Shown here: piece by piece, positions 29,812 to 42,960 of the stretch | Layout: each line of letters opens with the position of its first letter | Position numbering within the stretch: the stretch's first letter is position 1 | Source of the DNA: Bromus sterilis | Lineage: Eukaryota > Streptophyta > Magnoliopsida > Poales > Poaceae | Length of the DNA: 64,000 nt | Direction of reading: 5' to 3' | Assembly: GCA_950022295.1 (NCBI GenBank) | Contig: OX465595.1 | Span: 224,591,770-224,655,769 of the forward strand | Position numbers and translations under genes: made by a program | The notes under the pieces: model-generated | Seen by the model: only the letters and a program-made list of their open reading frames with translations | Database searches by the model: none | Told to the model about the DNA's origin: nothing

Positions 29812-32800
29812 TGTCGGGACCCGGGGTTTGCGTATGTAATTCCTGTTACAACACAACCATATGGAGAGCCGAGAGCCGTACCCACTTGTCAAGAGGACAA
29901 GGCCAAGCACAGAACACTCTCGAAAAGCATCGTACATGAGGGGCATCCCATCCAGGCCGGATGATCAATTGAGATGGGTCCTCATCGCCCGCTCACAAGT
30001 CTAAATGATTATGGGTGGTAAAATCCCATACTCAGAGACAAGTCGCCTCAACCATATTATCGATTGAATTATAATACTTACATAAACAGACTCCAGCCCG
30101 ATCACTTAGTCGGGGTCTCGGGTGGGCTCAATCATACCACAAAGTGTGCCACGTGACAGAGTCACGAGCAATCGCATCACGATGTCCCAAGCTGCGCACA
30201 TCTAAGGACCACTTGGTGTATAAAAGACCGTCGGCAAGAACACAACTAAGCTATCGAACCCCACACTAAGACATGCACGTTATAATCATACACGCAGCAT
30301 ACATGTCCAGTGTAAACAGCAGGTAATCACAACATGAACTCTACAAACTCAGCCTTTATAACTTCTGCTAAACAGAGCAGACATAGTAGTTGTATTACAA
30401 GCAGAGATCACATGGCTGTGATCCAACATTACATCAAACATCAACGGAAGCAAATTATGTCTTAGTAAAGACAAGGTTAACAAATGGCTTAAGAAGCATG
30501 AAAGAAAATACAACGACCCTCCAAAGGGCATAGGCTGCTGTCTGGAACTATGCGACCTGGTCCACGTCGAGCTCGAGGTAGAGGCCACCATCAGGGTCAG
30601 TGGTCTTGTCTCTAAAACATAGAATAAGCAAACGTGAGTACAAAGACGTACTCAGCAAGACTTACATAGGAACTATACTACTCATGTACATGTATCAAGG
30701 CAAAGGGAGGTGGGGTTTCATTGCAGAAATGCCAGCTTTGACTTGGCTAGTCCTGTACTACGAATACCAGAATGAGGTATGGAGCATACACGAGTCCAAG
30801 TATCAAGTCTCCAACCAATACACCACTATGGATCCTTCCTCGACTTCCCCACGAGAAAGCACGCCATAGCACTCACACTTATCTTGGAAAGTTTTAAGAG
30901 TAACCATTGAAGTTGTCTATGATCAAGTAAAGGTCTCCAAGTAGTCCATAACCGCGGACACGGCTATTCGAATAGTTCATTAACCCTGCAGGGGTGTACT
31001 GCTACACACACGCCTCATCAGTTACCGCATGGGGATGGACCCTTCAAGTGAGTACCGGCGAGGATGCGGCCACGACACTTCACTCACAGAACCATCTCTA
31101 GTCCTAGGGAGTCGCATATTTGAGTTGGGACCACGATCGGAATCCGGCCAATTTTTCCGATGCGGACTCAAACATTGTGTGTCTAGCCATTTAGCTCAAC
31201 TCGATCATGATCACTTGATTCAACTAGGCCACAACCTACGTCCACCACTTACCTTGATGTACCCGCTTGATATCGTTTAAAGTTCGAACTACTTGCGACT
31301 CCTGCACTTGGTCTGGGGTGAGGTACTAGGCCGAGAGGGGTCCGTGAGCCGAATGTGTGTTCGTACTCTTAGTCTTGGATAACAACACAAGAACTCGGGC
31401 TTAAGGCTGTGTTCAACGAGACAACCCACTGTGTACTCCTACACAGCCTCTCATCGTTCACCTTGTTTAGGTCAAATTCACCAACACGTTACCACCATCA
31501 TTCACATGATCACTACCATCCCGACTCACATCAAAGTAGCCTCATTGTAACCTTTAAGCATGCAATAATCTGTAATAGTTTCAGGCGCCACATGATATCA
31601 AACAACTCCTAGATCTGCTAGGATTGTGGTTTGCTTACTACTATGACAAAATGATAGGTCATGCAAAGGAATAGGTTCAACTAGCGGTAGAGCGTATCAT
31701 GGTGACATCCTAAACATACATCAGCGAGAATGAGAGGGAACTGGGATTTTATCGACATGATCAAAGAGGGGGTGCTTGCCTTGCTGACGGTCACGAGGTA
31801 CTAGTCTTCTGTCGTGAAGTTAAACTCGTCTCTGAGATCAACTCTACCAAGAAGAAGCAATCACCGAAGCACTGGAGGTAAAGCACAATCAAGATAATAC
31901 AATGCTCAAGCAATATGCAAAACATAGCATGGCAAGGTACTGATGTGACCTATGTTTAATTTGCAACATGTTAATTGAAGTTGAATTGAAAAGTAAATTC
32001 AAATTCAAACTCCAAATGTTATTCAAATTAGGTCAACTTTCATTTGCTAATGTTTTTTCATGGTAAACCATGTTATCATGTGTGTGATATGCCTCTGATG
32101 TGCAAGTGATAATGTTTGCATTGCTTTCGTTCAAGTTGGTATAGCATTTGAATTAAATTTGAATTATACCAAAAGATCCATATAGCAAAATGCTACTGGT
32201 TCCTCAATATAATCAATTCAAACATGGTTGAAAGTTTGATATTTGGATAGAGCATTTTATTATGATCAATTTTCATATAAAAACATTTCAATCTGAGTTA
32301 CGGTTTAAAAGTTATTCAAATTCAAAGTTTTGGATATTTTCTGGAATTTCTGGAATTTTCCGATTTAATAATTGACTTAAGAGTTACTGTGTCACTATGA
32401 CGTCAGCATGACGTGGGGCAACCCTGACAGCAGGGGCTCACTGGTCAGTGTCTCAGGGTTAACAGTGGGGTTTAGTTTAATTTAATTAAACTAGTTAATG
32501 GCCTTGGGCCCACGTGTCATAGGTTAGGGGTGGGTTAGCAGGGGGTTTAGGGGGCTAAGCCGTGCAATTAGGGACTAATGGCCTCGGCTTGACGCCGGCG
32601 GCCCTGGCCACGGCGGCGCTCTGACGGAGTTGGCTCCCGGCCACGGGAGGGGCAGAGGAGGGCACCAGGGGGTGCCTCTCACTCATGCGCTTATCCTAGT
32701 GTGCACGAGGGACTCGGGGGGCACCAGGGCCACGGCTGCGACGAGCCCGCGGCGGCCGGAGCCACTGGCCTCGACGGGGAGGTGACTTAGGGTGCGGGGA

Positions 32801-33768
32801 GAAGCTAGGGGAGGGAGAAAAGACGCGCAGGGCTCACCGGAGCACGATGGAGAGCACGGGGAGGCCGGGGAGGAGCTGGGGGCGCCGGATTTCTCGCCGG
32901 GGTTCCTTGCGGCCGGCGGAGAGATGTGGAAGCGGGCGACGTCGTCGGGGCCTTCGGGCTCGAATTGACGGGGAAGCTCGATGAAGACGGTGGCGGCGGA
33001 CCTTCTAGACACGGCGGGGAGGCGAATGGGGCACGGTGGCCACGACGGGCACGGCGGCGCGGTCCGGCTGCTCTCGGGGCGGTGCGGTTCTTCGTCGACA
33101 GAGGCGAGGAGAGTGGATGAGAGGGAAGGAAAAGGCAGGGGCGTCTCCAGGCAGCGAGCGGCGAGGGGATAGGCTCGGGGAGGCAAGCTGCTGGCCACGG
33201 CGACGCCGGCATGCTCGCCACGCGCGAGCTGCCTGCCTGGCTCGGGGAGGAAGACGCTCCTGCCCCTGGGTTGGGCCACCTCCCTGAGTTGGGCTGCAGG
33301 TAGGTGGGATTTTTCCCTTTTTCTTGTCTTTTTCTTTTATTTATTTTTCTGTTTAATTTGTTTGCCCTAAAAAATAAACACTAGGGCATTTTATAAAAAC
33401 TTCCGATTATTTTTATAAAACCTAGGTGACTTATTATTAGTCAACCCCAAGTTTTTGGAATTTTTGAAATTCAAATTATTTGAATTTCAATTCAAATAGG
33501 CAATTGATTTAATTTCCAAGCTACTGTTTGGATTTTTGAAAAATCAATGAGCATGGGATTAATCCCAAATCACTTTTAAAATGATCACACTCATTTTTAG
33601 GATTTTTCAACACATCCAAAAGAATTTTGGAAAAGGATTTATTTCTGGCCTTTTATTTAAAATTATTTTGAGGCTTTTATCTTCCCCAATTCCTTTTCTT
33701 TTGCAATTTTTTTCAAGATGCTAAAATGCTAGATTGGAAAAGCACAAACCTAAATTAGGGTTCTGACA
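29812..33768 (-). repeat. 3' LTR of G1 (3957 bp)
   Basis: Its borders read TGTCGGGACCC on the left and GGGTTCTGACA on the right. It differs from the right LTR at about 4% of positions in the first 230 bp by eye. It contains a GC-rich block (about 32580-33300) with spurious ORFs and the shared palindrome block (30944-30998). Confidence 0.95.
30944..30998 (-). other. Palindrome-rich block conserved among long LTRs (G1 3' LTR copy)
   Basis: On the plus strand it reads GTCCATAACCGCGGACAC, then CTATTCGAATAG, then ACCCTGCAGGGGTGTAC, the reverse complement order of T1. Confidence 0.7.
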
Positions 33769-33787
33769 ACTCGCCCCCACTCAAAAG
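33769..33787 (-). other. Polypurine tract of G1
   Basis: The minus strand reads TTTTGAGTGGGGGCGAGT immediately before the LTR start TGTCAG. Confidence 0.8.
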
Positions 33788-33803
33788 AATCTCGTCCCGA
33801 GAT

Positions 33804-35309
33804 TCAGAATTCGTCGGGAAGAGTGTGGGGGTACTCAGCTCGTAGACGATCCGCTCGTTCCCAGGTGGTTTCTTTCTCTGAATGATGTGACCACTGCACT
33901 TTGAGGAATCTGATCTTCTCACGTCTGGTGCTATGCTTGGCTTCATCAAGAATACGAACACTTTACTCTCGATATGAAAGGTTATCTTGGGGATCAAGCG
34001 TTTCCTGGTCTACTTCGCGGATGGGGTCCTTGAAGCAACGCTTGAGTTGAGAGACGTGGAAGACATCATGAACCTGGGAGAGGTGAGGGGGTAGTTCCAA
34101 TTGGTAGGCAACTTCTCCACGTTTAGCGAGAATGCGAAAGGGACCGATGTAACGTGGGGCCAACTTGCCTTTGATACCAAAATGATGGGTACCCTTCAGA
34201 GGAGTAACCCGAAGGTAAGCCTTCTCATCCAGATTATAGCTTTCTTCCCTATGATGACGATCATAATAGCTTTTCTGACGAGACTGGGTTGTTTTCAATT
34301 TCTCACGAACAATGCGAACCTGCTCTTCTGCATCCTGAATCAAATCCGGTCCAAAGAATTGTCTTTCACCGGTTTCTGGCCAGTTTAGGGGTGTTCGACA
34401 TTTCCGTCCATAGAGAAATTCAAAAGGAGCCATGCCCAAACTAGATTGGAAGCTATTGTTATATGCAAATTCGGCAAAAGGAAGAGAATTATCCCATTTC
34501 TTTCTGAAAGAGATAACACAAGCTCTGAGCATGTCTTCGAGAATTTGATTTACCCTTTCTACTTGACCACTGGACTGTGGGTGATAAGCGGTGCTAAAGG
34601 AGAGATGAGTTCCCATAGCATTCTGAAAGCTTCCCCAGAATCTAGAGGTGAAAAGGCTACCACGATCAGAATTGATTTCCAAAGGAACACCATGAATACA
34701 CACAATTCTAGAGACATACAAGTCCGCTAACTGACTAGCAGTTATAGACTCGCGAACTAGAAGGAAGTGAGAAACTTTTGAAAGTCTATCAATGACAACG
34801 AAGATGGCATCATTTCCTTTCTGGGTTTTTGGAAAGCCGGTGATGAAGTCCATACCGACTTTGTCCCATGTCCACTCGGGAATAGGCAAAGGTTGAAGAG
34901 TACCAGCAGGTCTTTGATGTTCTGCCTTAACGCGACGACAAACATCACATTCAGCAATGAACTGAGCAATTTCTCTCTTCATCCTAGTCCACCAAAATCT
35001 CTGGTGTAGATCTTGATACATTTTTGTACCATCGAGATGAATCGAGAGGGGAGATTCATGGGATTCTTTAAGGATCAGCTATCTAAGGTTCTTATTCTTC
35101 GGTACTACTATCATGTTCTCAAAGTATACAACACCTTCATTGTCTAGGGTAAAACATTTAGCCTTACCACTAGCAATGTTTTCTTTGATGTATCGGATAC
35201 CTCGAGCACGTTTCTGTGCAGCTTTGATTTGATCCTCAAGAGTTGAATTCACTACTAAGGTGGAAAGGAATCCATAAGGAACAATCTCAAGATTAAGCTT
35301 TCGTAGTTC
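33804..35309 (-). pseudogene. G1 integrase and chromodomain, with in-frame stops
   Basis: The open part is 33963-35021. It contains the end of the HHCC zinc region (CDVCRRVK), the DDE core (MDFITGF, NSDRGS, SGQVERVNQ) and the C-terminal part (GKLAPRYIGPF, VHDVFHVSQLK). Upstream, the same frame continues to 35309 but is cut by TAG near 35080 and at the junction 35310-35312. Downstream, TAA at 33963-33965 is followed in the same frame by about 52 codons of chromodomain (KVQWSHH and TWERADRLRAEYP) ending at TGA 33804-33806. A chromodomain normally steers integration to marked chromatin. As it stands, the integrase would end before it. Confidence 0.88.
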
Positions 35310-37301
35310 CTAATAGAGAAGTGGTTGATACTGTTGTAACATGAGGTTGTTACAATACGACTTACACCTTAGTGCATCAGCCATGACATTGGCTTTGCCT
35401 GGGGTGTAATAAATTCCTAAGTCGTAATCTTTTATCAACTCAATCCTGCGTCTTTGCCTGAGATTAAGATCTGGCTGGGTGAATATGTATTTGAGGCTTT
35501 GGTGGTCGGAATAGATCTCACAACGATTACCAAGGAGGTAATGTCGCCAAGTTGTTAGGGCATGAACTAAGGCAACGAATTCAAGATCATGGGTAGGATA
35601 GTTCTCTTCATGTGGACGCAACTGGCATGAAGCATACACTACCACATGTCTATCTTGCATAAGTATGCATCCTAACCCTTGCCGTGAAGCAGCACAATAT
35701 ATCTCGAAATTCTTTTTGGTGTCTGGAGGCGCAAGTACGGGTGCAGAAGTCAATCTTCTTTTCAGCTCTTGAAAGCTTTCCTCGCACTTGGGGGTCCATT
35801 CGAATTTCTTATCTTTCTTGAGGAGTTCAGTTAGAGGCTTTGCAACTTTGGAGAAGTTCTCAACGAAGCGGCAACAATAGCTTGCTAGGCCAAGAAAACT
35901 CCTAACTTGCTTAACCGATTCAGGTGGATTCCACTCAAGGACGGCCTGAACTCTCTCGGGATTGACAGCAATGCCTTTGGCAGAAATCACGTGGCCTAGA
36001 TAGGTCACTTCTGGTAGCCAGAATTCACACTTTGAGAATTTGTCATAAAGGCGATGCTCTCGAAGTTTCATCATTACCAGCCTAAGATGTTTTGCGTGCT
36101 CTTCTTCGTTCTTCGAGTAGATGGGAATGTCATCAAGATAAACTACAACAAATTTATCTAGGTACTCCATGAAGATCGAATTCATCAAGCGCGAGAATGT
36201 GGTGGGGGCATTGGTTAAACCGAAGGACATGACGGTGTACTCGTAAAGACCATATCGAGTAGTGAAAGCCGTCTTGGGAATGTCCTCGTTTAGGATTTTG
36301 ATTTGATGATAGCCTAATCTCAAATCCATCTTGGAGAAGACAGAGGATCCAGCAAGTTGATCATAAAGATCATTGATCCTGGGAAGTGGGTACTTGTTCT
36401 TTATCGTTGCTAGATTTAGCGGGCGATAGTGTACGCACATCCTTTCTGTTCCATCTTTCTTCGTTACGAATAGAACGGGGCAACCCCATGGCGATGAGCT
36501 AGGGCGGATGAAGCCTTTTGCCAACGAAGCATCAAGTTGGATTTTTAGCTCAGCTAACTCATGTGGGGCCATTCTATATGGGCGTCTGGAAATTGGGGTT
36601 GTGCCTGGTATAAGATCCACTATGAATTCTACACATCTGTCGGGTGGCATGCCCGGCAGCTCTTCAGGAAAGACATCCGGGAAGTCACGAACCACCGGAA
36701 TATCTTCAAGGTCAGGAAGGGGAAGCACATTCAAAGTATGCATCTGGATTTTAGAGCTGGGTGAGGTGTAGTCAATTGTCTGGCCTAAAGGATGGGTGAG
36801 TTTAACTGACTTGGCTTTACAATCAAGGAAAGCAGTCTGTCTTGATAACCAATCCATTCCTAGGATGACATCAATGTTTGATGACTTGAGGGCTATAAGA
36901 TAAGCAAGGAATACTAAACCCTCAATTGCAATTTGATTGCCATGGATTACTCTATTAGTTTGCCACTTTGAACCAGGAGTTTGAATGATCATTGGAGAAA
37001 ACATTTCTTCAAAAGGGAATTCATGATGAAGTGCATAACTCTCCGACATGAATGAATGAGAAGCTCCTGGATCGAAAAGAACGGAGGCGGGAACATGATT
37101 GACTGGGAGTGTGCCAAGGATGACGTCAGAAGTTTCAATAGCTTTCTCAACTAAGATTTGGTTCACACAACCACTACTAGTGGATGAAGGCTTTGCTGGA
37201 AAGTTTTGGTGGTTGATTTCTTTGGAGGCTTGCGTCGAGAATGACGTGGTGCCATCAAATCCTGAGGGCACTGACGAAAGTAATGGCCTGACAGACCACA
37301 C
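35310..37301 (-). pseudogene. G1 protease, reverse transcriptase and RNase H, open but with damaged motifs
   Basis: A single 663-codon frame. The protease motif is LFDPGASHSF (about residues 85-95), with Pro in place of the usual Ser or Thr. Reverse transcriptase spans about 255-430, with KMDLRLGYHQ and VYLDDIPIYSK; the catalytic YLDD acids remain, while the following Pro is unusual. RNase H (about 525-640) has EIYCAASRQGLG, with Ala where the first catalytic Asp is expected, and later YSDHQSLKY. The frame ends at TAG 35310-35312 just after RNase H. An enzyme made from it would probably lack RNase H activity. Confidence 0.88.
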
Positions 37302-38227
37302 TTGAAATACACCCTGTCAGAATTTCTGGGAACATGATTACTTGTTTGCACACCATCATTCTTGGGAGAAACAAAGTGTTGAAGTGGATGGCCTATATTG
37401 GATGGTGGCCTCTGAAGAAGGTTTTGACGTATGGCACTAGTTGGAATAAATATTCGGCGTTTCTGAGGGGCTGAACTTCAAGAAGGAGCAAGCTCAAGAG
37501 CATGCTTGCGGGACTCTTCGAACACTTCATTGCCATGCTCAGCTCTGAAGGATCTGTTGACTAAATCCTCAAAGGTGGAAAATTCAAGGAGGTTGAGATC
37601 ATGGCGAAGGATGGGGCTAAGTCCCTTACGGAACCTTGCCTGCTTTCTGGCATCGATTGTGATCTCATCTTGGGCAGAACGAGCAAGACGGTTGAACTCT
37701 CTCACATACTCATGAATGGACATCTCTCCTTGATTCAGATTGCAGAACTCTTCCTTCTTGCGCTCCATTAACTCATCTAGAAGGTGGTACCCTCGAAAGG
37801 CATCACGGAATTGCTGCCAAGTCACTACGTGACCATCAGGCTGCATCGCAACATAGTTCTCCCACCATTCAACAGCAGCACCTTCCAGAAAGTATGCTGC
37901 GAATATAACTCGATCATTGGGAGCAACATGTGCCATGTCAAGATTATGCTCGATGGAACGGAGCCAATCATCAGCTTCAAGGGGCTCAGAAGAACATCGG
38001 AATACCGGTGGCTTGAGGAGGATGAAGTCCTGAATGCTCACAACCACATTGCGATGATGGGCGGTATTCTGCTCGATGAGCTCCAGAAGGCGTGTTTGAT
38101 TACGTCGATTCCGCTCAGCTTCCATCACGATTTCCTCCGCAGAAGGCGGTGGTGGAGGTTCATCATCATTTCGATTCTGAACACGGTCTCGATTCCGATG
38201 AACAGCACTACGAGTTCCACCTGACAT
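37163..38227 (-). pseudogene. G1 gag with a premature stop
   Basis: The open part, 37478-38227 (249 codons), starts MSGGTRSAVH and carries the retrotransposon gag domain (WLRSIEHNLDMAHV, FLEGAAVEWWENY, FNRLARSAQDE). TGA at 37478-37480 interrupts it. The same frame then continues to 37163 and contains the zinc knuckle as YFKCGLSGHYFRQC, where the first Cys is Tyr. The pol frame is shifted by one relative to this frame. Gag would form the particle around the element RNA. Confidence 0.87.
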
Positions 38228-38687
38228 CCTGTGTGATAAAAATCAACAATCAGAACAGGTTTTACGATGGAAAGAAAGATAAGAGGACATGATTTAGGAG
38301 GGAAAAGATTGTAATGCAACAACAATGACTTCAAAGGACCAAGGAATAATCGGGCAGCATAACGGCTACACCAGGATGAAAAATGAGACAACCTTGGAGA
38401 GATTGGATAGAACTTCTTCAAGGAACTCAACAACATGAAGACTATGGACAACCACAACAATCCTACGGCTATAAAGAAGCAATCAATGAGATGTTCTAGA
38501 AAGACTTAGATGAGCCTAGTCCTATCATCCCGTAGAAAAGATAAGGGTGACTCAGAACTCAGATCGATGAGGGTAAGGAGAAAAAAGAAGCCTTACGGTG
38601 TTCCCTTTATATACCCAGAGTAACTATATAACTATAGAATGCTAGACTCGACATCGTCCAAGGGTTAAGAATCCTACAAACAGTCCT
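38228..38687 (-). other. G1 leader between primer site and gag
   Basis: 460 bp of noncoding untranslated leader. The short open frame here overlaps the gag start and has no family match I can recognise. Confidence 0.7.
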
Positions 38688-38699
38688 GCTCTGATACCA
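38688..38699 (-). other. Primer-binding site of G1
   Basis: The minus strand reads TGGTATCAGAGC, a perfect match to the standard initiator tRNA-Met primer site. It is four bases from the LTR end. Confidence 0.92.
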
Positions 38700-38703
38700 A
38701 GTG

Positions 38704-41700
38704 TGTCGGGACCCGGGGTTTGTGTATGTAATTCCTGTTACAACACAACCATATGGAGAGCTGAGAGCCATACCCACTTGTCTAAGTAGACAAGGCCAAG
38801 CACAGAACACTCTCGGAAAGCATCGTACGTGAGGGGCATCCCATCCAGGCCGGATGATCAACTGAGATGGGTCCTCATCGCCCGCTCACAAGTCTAAATG
38901 ATTATGGGTGGTGAAATCCCATACTCATAGACAAGTCGCCTCAACCATATTATCGATTGAATTATAACACTTACATAAACAGACTCTAGCCCGATCACTT
39001 AGTCGGGGTCTCGGGCGGGCTCAATCATACCACAAAGTGTGCCACGTGACAGAGTCACGAGAAATCGCATCGCGATGTCCCAAGCTGCGCACATCTATGT
39101 ACTACTTGGTGTATAAAATACCGCCGGCAAGAACACAACTAAGCTATCGAACTACACACTAAGACATGCACGTTATAATCATACACGCAGCATACATGTC
39201 CAGTGTAAACATCAGTTAATCACAACATGAACTCTACAAACTCAGTCTTTAACTTCTGCTAAACAGAGCAGACGTAGTAGTTGTATTACAAGCAGAGATC
39301 ACATGGTTGTGATCCAACATTACATCAAACATCAACGGAAGCAAACTATGTCTTAGTAAAGACAAGGTTAACAAATGGCTTAAGAAGGCTGAAAGAAAAT
39401 ACAACGACCCTCCAAAGGGCACAGGCTGCTGTCTGGAACTATGCGACCTGGTCCACGTCGAGCTCGAGGTAGAGGCCACCATCAGGGTCAGTGGTCTCGT
39501 ATCTAAAACATAGAATAAGAAAACGTGAGTGTAAAGACGTACTCAGCAAGACTTACATAGGAACTATACTACTCATGCACATGTATCAAGGCAAAGGGAG
39601 GTGGGGTTTCATTGCAGAAGTGCCAGCTTTGACTTGGCTAGTCCTGTACTACGAATACCAGAATGAGGTAAGGAGCGTACACGAGTCCAAGTGTCAAGTC
39701 TCCAACCAATACACCACTATGGATCCTTCCTCGACTTCCCCACGAGAAAGCACGCCATAGCACTCACACTTATCTTGGCAAGTTTTAAGAGTAACAATTG
39801 AAGTTGTCTATGATCAAGTAAAGGTCTCCAAGTAGTCCATAACCGCGGACACGGCTATTCGAATAGTTCATTAACCCTACAGGGGTGTACTGCTACACAC
39901 ACGCCTCATCAGTTACTGCTTGGGCATGGACCCTTCAAGTGAGTACTGGCGAGGATGCTGCCACGACACTTCACTCACAACACCATCTCTAGTCCTAGGG
40001 ACTCGCCTATTTGAGTTGGGACCACGATCGGAATCAGGCCGATTTTTCCGATGCGGACTCAAACGTTGTGTGTCTAGCCATTTAGCTCAACTCGATCATG
40101 ATCACTTGATTCAACTAGGCCACAACCTACGTCCACCACTTACCTTCATGTACCCGCTTGAGATCGTTTAAAGTTTGAACTACTTGCGACTCCTGGACTT
40201 GGTCCGGGGTGAGGTACTAGGCCGAGAGGGGTCAGTGAGCCCAATGTGTGGTCGTACTCTTAGTCTTGGATAACAACACAAGAACTCAGGCTTAAGGCAG
40301 TGTTCAACGAGACAACCCACTTTGTACTCCTACACAGCCTCTCATCGTTCACCTTGTTTAGGTCAAATTCACCAACACGTTACCACCATCATTCACATGA
40401 TCACTACCATCCCGACTCACATCAAAGTAGCCTCATTGTAACCTTTAAGCATGCAATAATCTGTAATAGTTTCAGGCGCCACATGATATCAAACAACTCC
40501 TAGATCTGCTAGGATTGTGGTTTGCTTACTACTATGACAAAATAATAGGTCATGCAAAGGAATAGGTTCAACTAGCGGTAGAACGTATCATGGTGAAATC
40601 CTAAACATACATCAGCGAGAATGAGAGGGAACTGGGATTTTATCGACATGATCAAAGAGGGGGTGCTTGCCTTGCTAACGATCACGAGGTACTAGTCTTC
40701 TGTCGTGAAGTTAAACTCGTCTCCGAGATCAACTCTACCGAGAAGAAGCAATCACCGAAGCACTGGAGGTAAAGCACAATCAAGATAATACAATGCTCAA
40801 GCAATATGCAAAACATAGCATGGCAAGGTACTGATGTGACCTATGTTTAATTTGCAACAAGTTAATTGAAGTTGAATTGAAAAGTAAACTCAAATTCAAA
40901 CTCCAAATGTTATTCAAATTAGGTCAACTTGCATTTGCTAATGTTTGGTCATGGTAAACCATGTTATCATGTGTGTGATATGCCTCTGATGTGCAAGTGA
41001 TAATGTTTGCATTGCTTTGGTTCAAGTTGGTATAGCATTTGAATTCAATTTGAATTATACCAAAAGATCCATATAGCAAAATGCTACTGGTTCCTCAATA
41101 TAAGCAATTCAAACATGGTTGAAAGTTTGATATTTGGATAGAGCATTTTATTCTGATCAATTTTCATATAAAAAACATTTCAATATGAGTTACGGTTTAA
41201 AAGTTATTCAAATTGAAAGTTTTGGATATTTTCTGGAATTTCTGGAATTTTCTGATTTAATAATTGATTTAAGATTTACTGCGTCACTATGACGTCAGCA
41301 TGACGTGGGGCAACCCTGACAGCAGGGGCCACTGGTCAGTGTCTCAGGGTTAACAATGGGGTTTAGTTTAATTTAAGTAAACTAGTTAATGGCCTTGGGC
41401 CCACATGTCATAGGCTAGGGGGTGTGTTAGCAGGGGGTTTAGGGGGCTAAGCAGGGAAATTAGGGACTAATGGCCTCGGCTTTACGCCGGCGGTCCTGGC
41501 CACAGCGGCGCTTTGCCGGAGTTGGCTCCCGGCCACGGGAGGGGCAGAGGAGGGCACCAGGGGGTGCCTCTCGCTCGTGCGCTTCTCCCAGTGCGCTCGA
41601 GGGGCTCGGGGGGGGGGGCACCAGGGCCACGGCTGCGATGAGCCCGCGGCGGCCGGAGCGACTGGCCTCGACGGGGAGGTGACTTAGGGTGCGGGGAGAA

Positions 41701-42665
41701 GCTACGGGAGGGGGAAAAGACGCGCAGGGCTCACCGGAGCACGATGGAGAGCACGGGGAGGAAGGGAGGAGCTGGGGGCGCCGGATTTCTTGCCGGGGTT
41801 CCTTGTGGCCGGCGGCGAGATGTGGAAGCGGGCGACGTCGTCGGGGCCTTCGGGCTCGAATTGACGGGGCAGCTCGATGAAGACGATTGCGGCGGACCTT
41901 CTAGACACGGCGGCGAGGCGAATGGGGCACGGTGGCCATGACGGGCACGGCGCGTGGTCCAGCTGCCCTCGGGGCGGTGCGGTTCTTCGTCAACAGAGGA
42001 GAGGAGAGTGGTCGAGAGGGAAGGAAAATGCATGGGGCGTCTCCAGGCAGCTAGCGGCGAGGAGATAGGCTCGGGGAGGCAAGCTGCTGGCCACGGCGAC
42101 ACCGGCATGCTCGACACGCCGCGAGCTGCCTGCCTGGCTCGGGGAGGAAGACGCTCCTGCCCCTGGGCTGGGCCACCTCCCTGAGTTGGGCTGCAGGTAG
42201 GTGGGCTTTTGCCCTTTTTCTTTCCTTTTTCTTTGTTTTCTTTTTCTGTTTAATTTGTTTGCCCTAAAAAATAAATACTAGGGCATTTTATAAAAACTCC
42301 CAATTATTTTTATAAAACCTAGGTGACTTATTATTAGTCAACCCCAAGTTTTGGGAATTTTTGAAATTCAAATTATTTGAATTTCAATTCAAATAGGCAA
42401 TTGATTTAATTTCCAAGCTACTGTTTGGATTTTTGAAAAATCAATGAGCATGGGATTAATCCCAAATCACTTTTAAAATGATCACACTCATTTTTAGGAT
42501 TTTTCAACACATCCAAAAGAATTTTGGAAAAGGATTTATTTCTGGCCTTTTATTTAAAATTATTTTGAGGCTTTTATCTTCCCCAATTCCTTTTCTTTTG
42601 CAATTTTTTTCAAGATGCTAAAATGCTAATTTGGAAAAGCACAAACCTAAATTAGGGTTCTGACA
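38704..42665 (-). repeat. 5' LTR of G1 (3962 bp)
   Basis: Borders TGTCGGG (left) and GGGTTCTGACA (right) are the same as in the left LTR, and TATTA follows. A copy of the palindrome block lies at 39834-39889; here CCCTGCAGGG has become CCCTACAGGG. Confidence 0.95.
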
Positions 42666-42670
42666 TATTA

Positions 42671-42960
42671 CGGGTAAAGATGAGACTGGGCCAAAATTAG
42701 GGGGGAATGGAATTGACCCTATGTTTTTAGAAAAAAAAACTTGATGACTACTTTTTTTATTTTATCGTTAAAAACATTGTTGGCTATTTTTATTGTTTGT
42801 GTTTTAACACTTGGCAAAGATTCTGTATTCCTATTTAATTGCAAACCCTTTTTGTTAGAGATAAATTATTATTATCTCTTGACATTGTATAGAGGATTTT
42901 AGCCTCCTTCATTAATTTACTATTTCCTCATAATAGTAATTGTATCATGTTTTATTTGAT
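42671..42960. other. Unassigned sequence right of G1
   Basis: AT-rich, with a poly-A run near 42730, and no ORF. It may be A0's decayed internal region or older target DNA continuous with 29534-29806. Confidence 0.35.

Larger units (their letters stand above)
29812..42665 (-). mobile_element. Full-length Gypsy retrotransposon G1 with 3.96-kb LTRs and chromodomain (Tekay-like)
   Basis: Left LTR 29812-33768 and right LTR 38704-42665 are nearly identical. The element is flanked by TATTA at 29807-29811 and 42666-42670. On the minus strand: 5' LTR, primer site 38688-38699, gag, protease, reverse transcriptase, RNase H, integrase, chromodomain, polypurine tract, 3' LTR. The internal region is only 4.9 kb, so 60% of the element is LTR. 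Integrase after RNase H places it in Gypsy, and the chromodomain points to the Tekay/Del group. The coding region is broken by stops and frameshifts, so it is not autonomous now. Confidence 0.95.

Noticed and set aside
32683..33287. Possible 198-codon protein, repeated at 41702-42117
   Set aside because: These are the two LTRs of G1. The frames differ between copies by indels and are GC-rich shadows.
29812..33768. Independent solo LTR
   Set aside because: It is paired with 38704-42665 through TATTA at the outer borders, with a polypurine tract and primer site at the inner borders.
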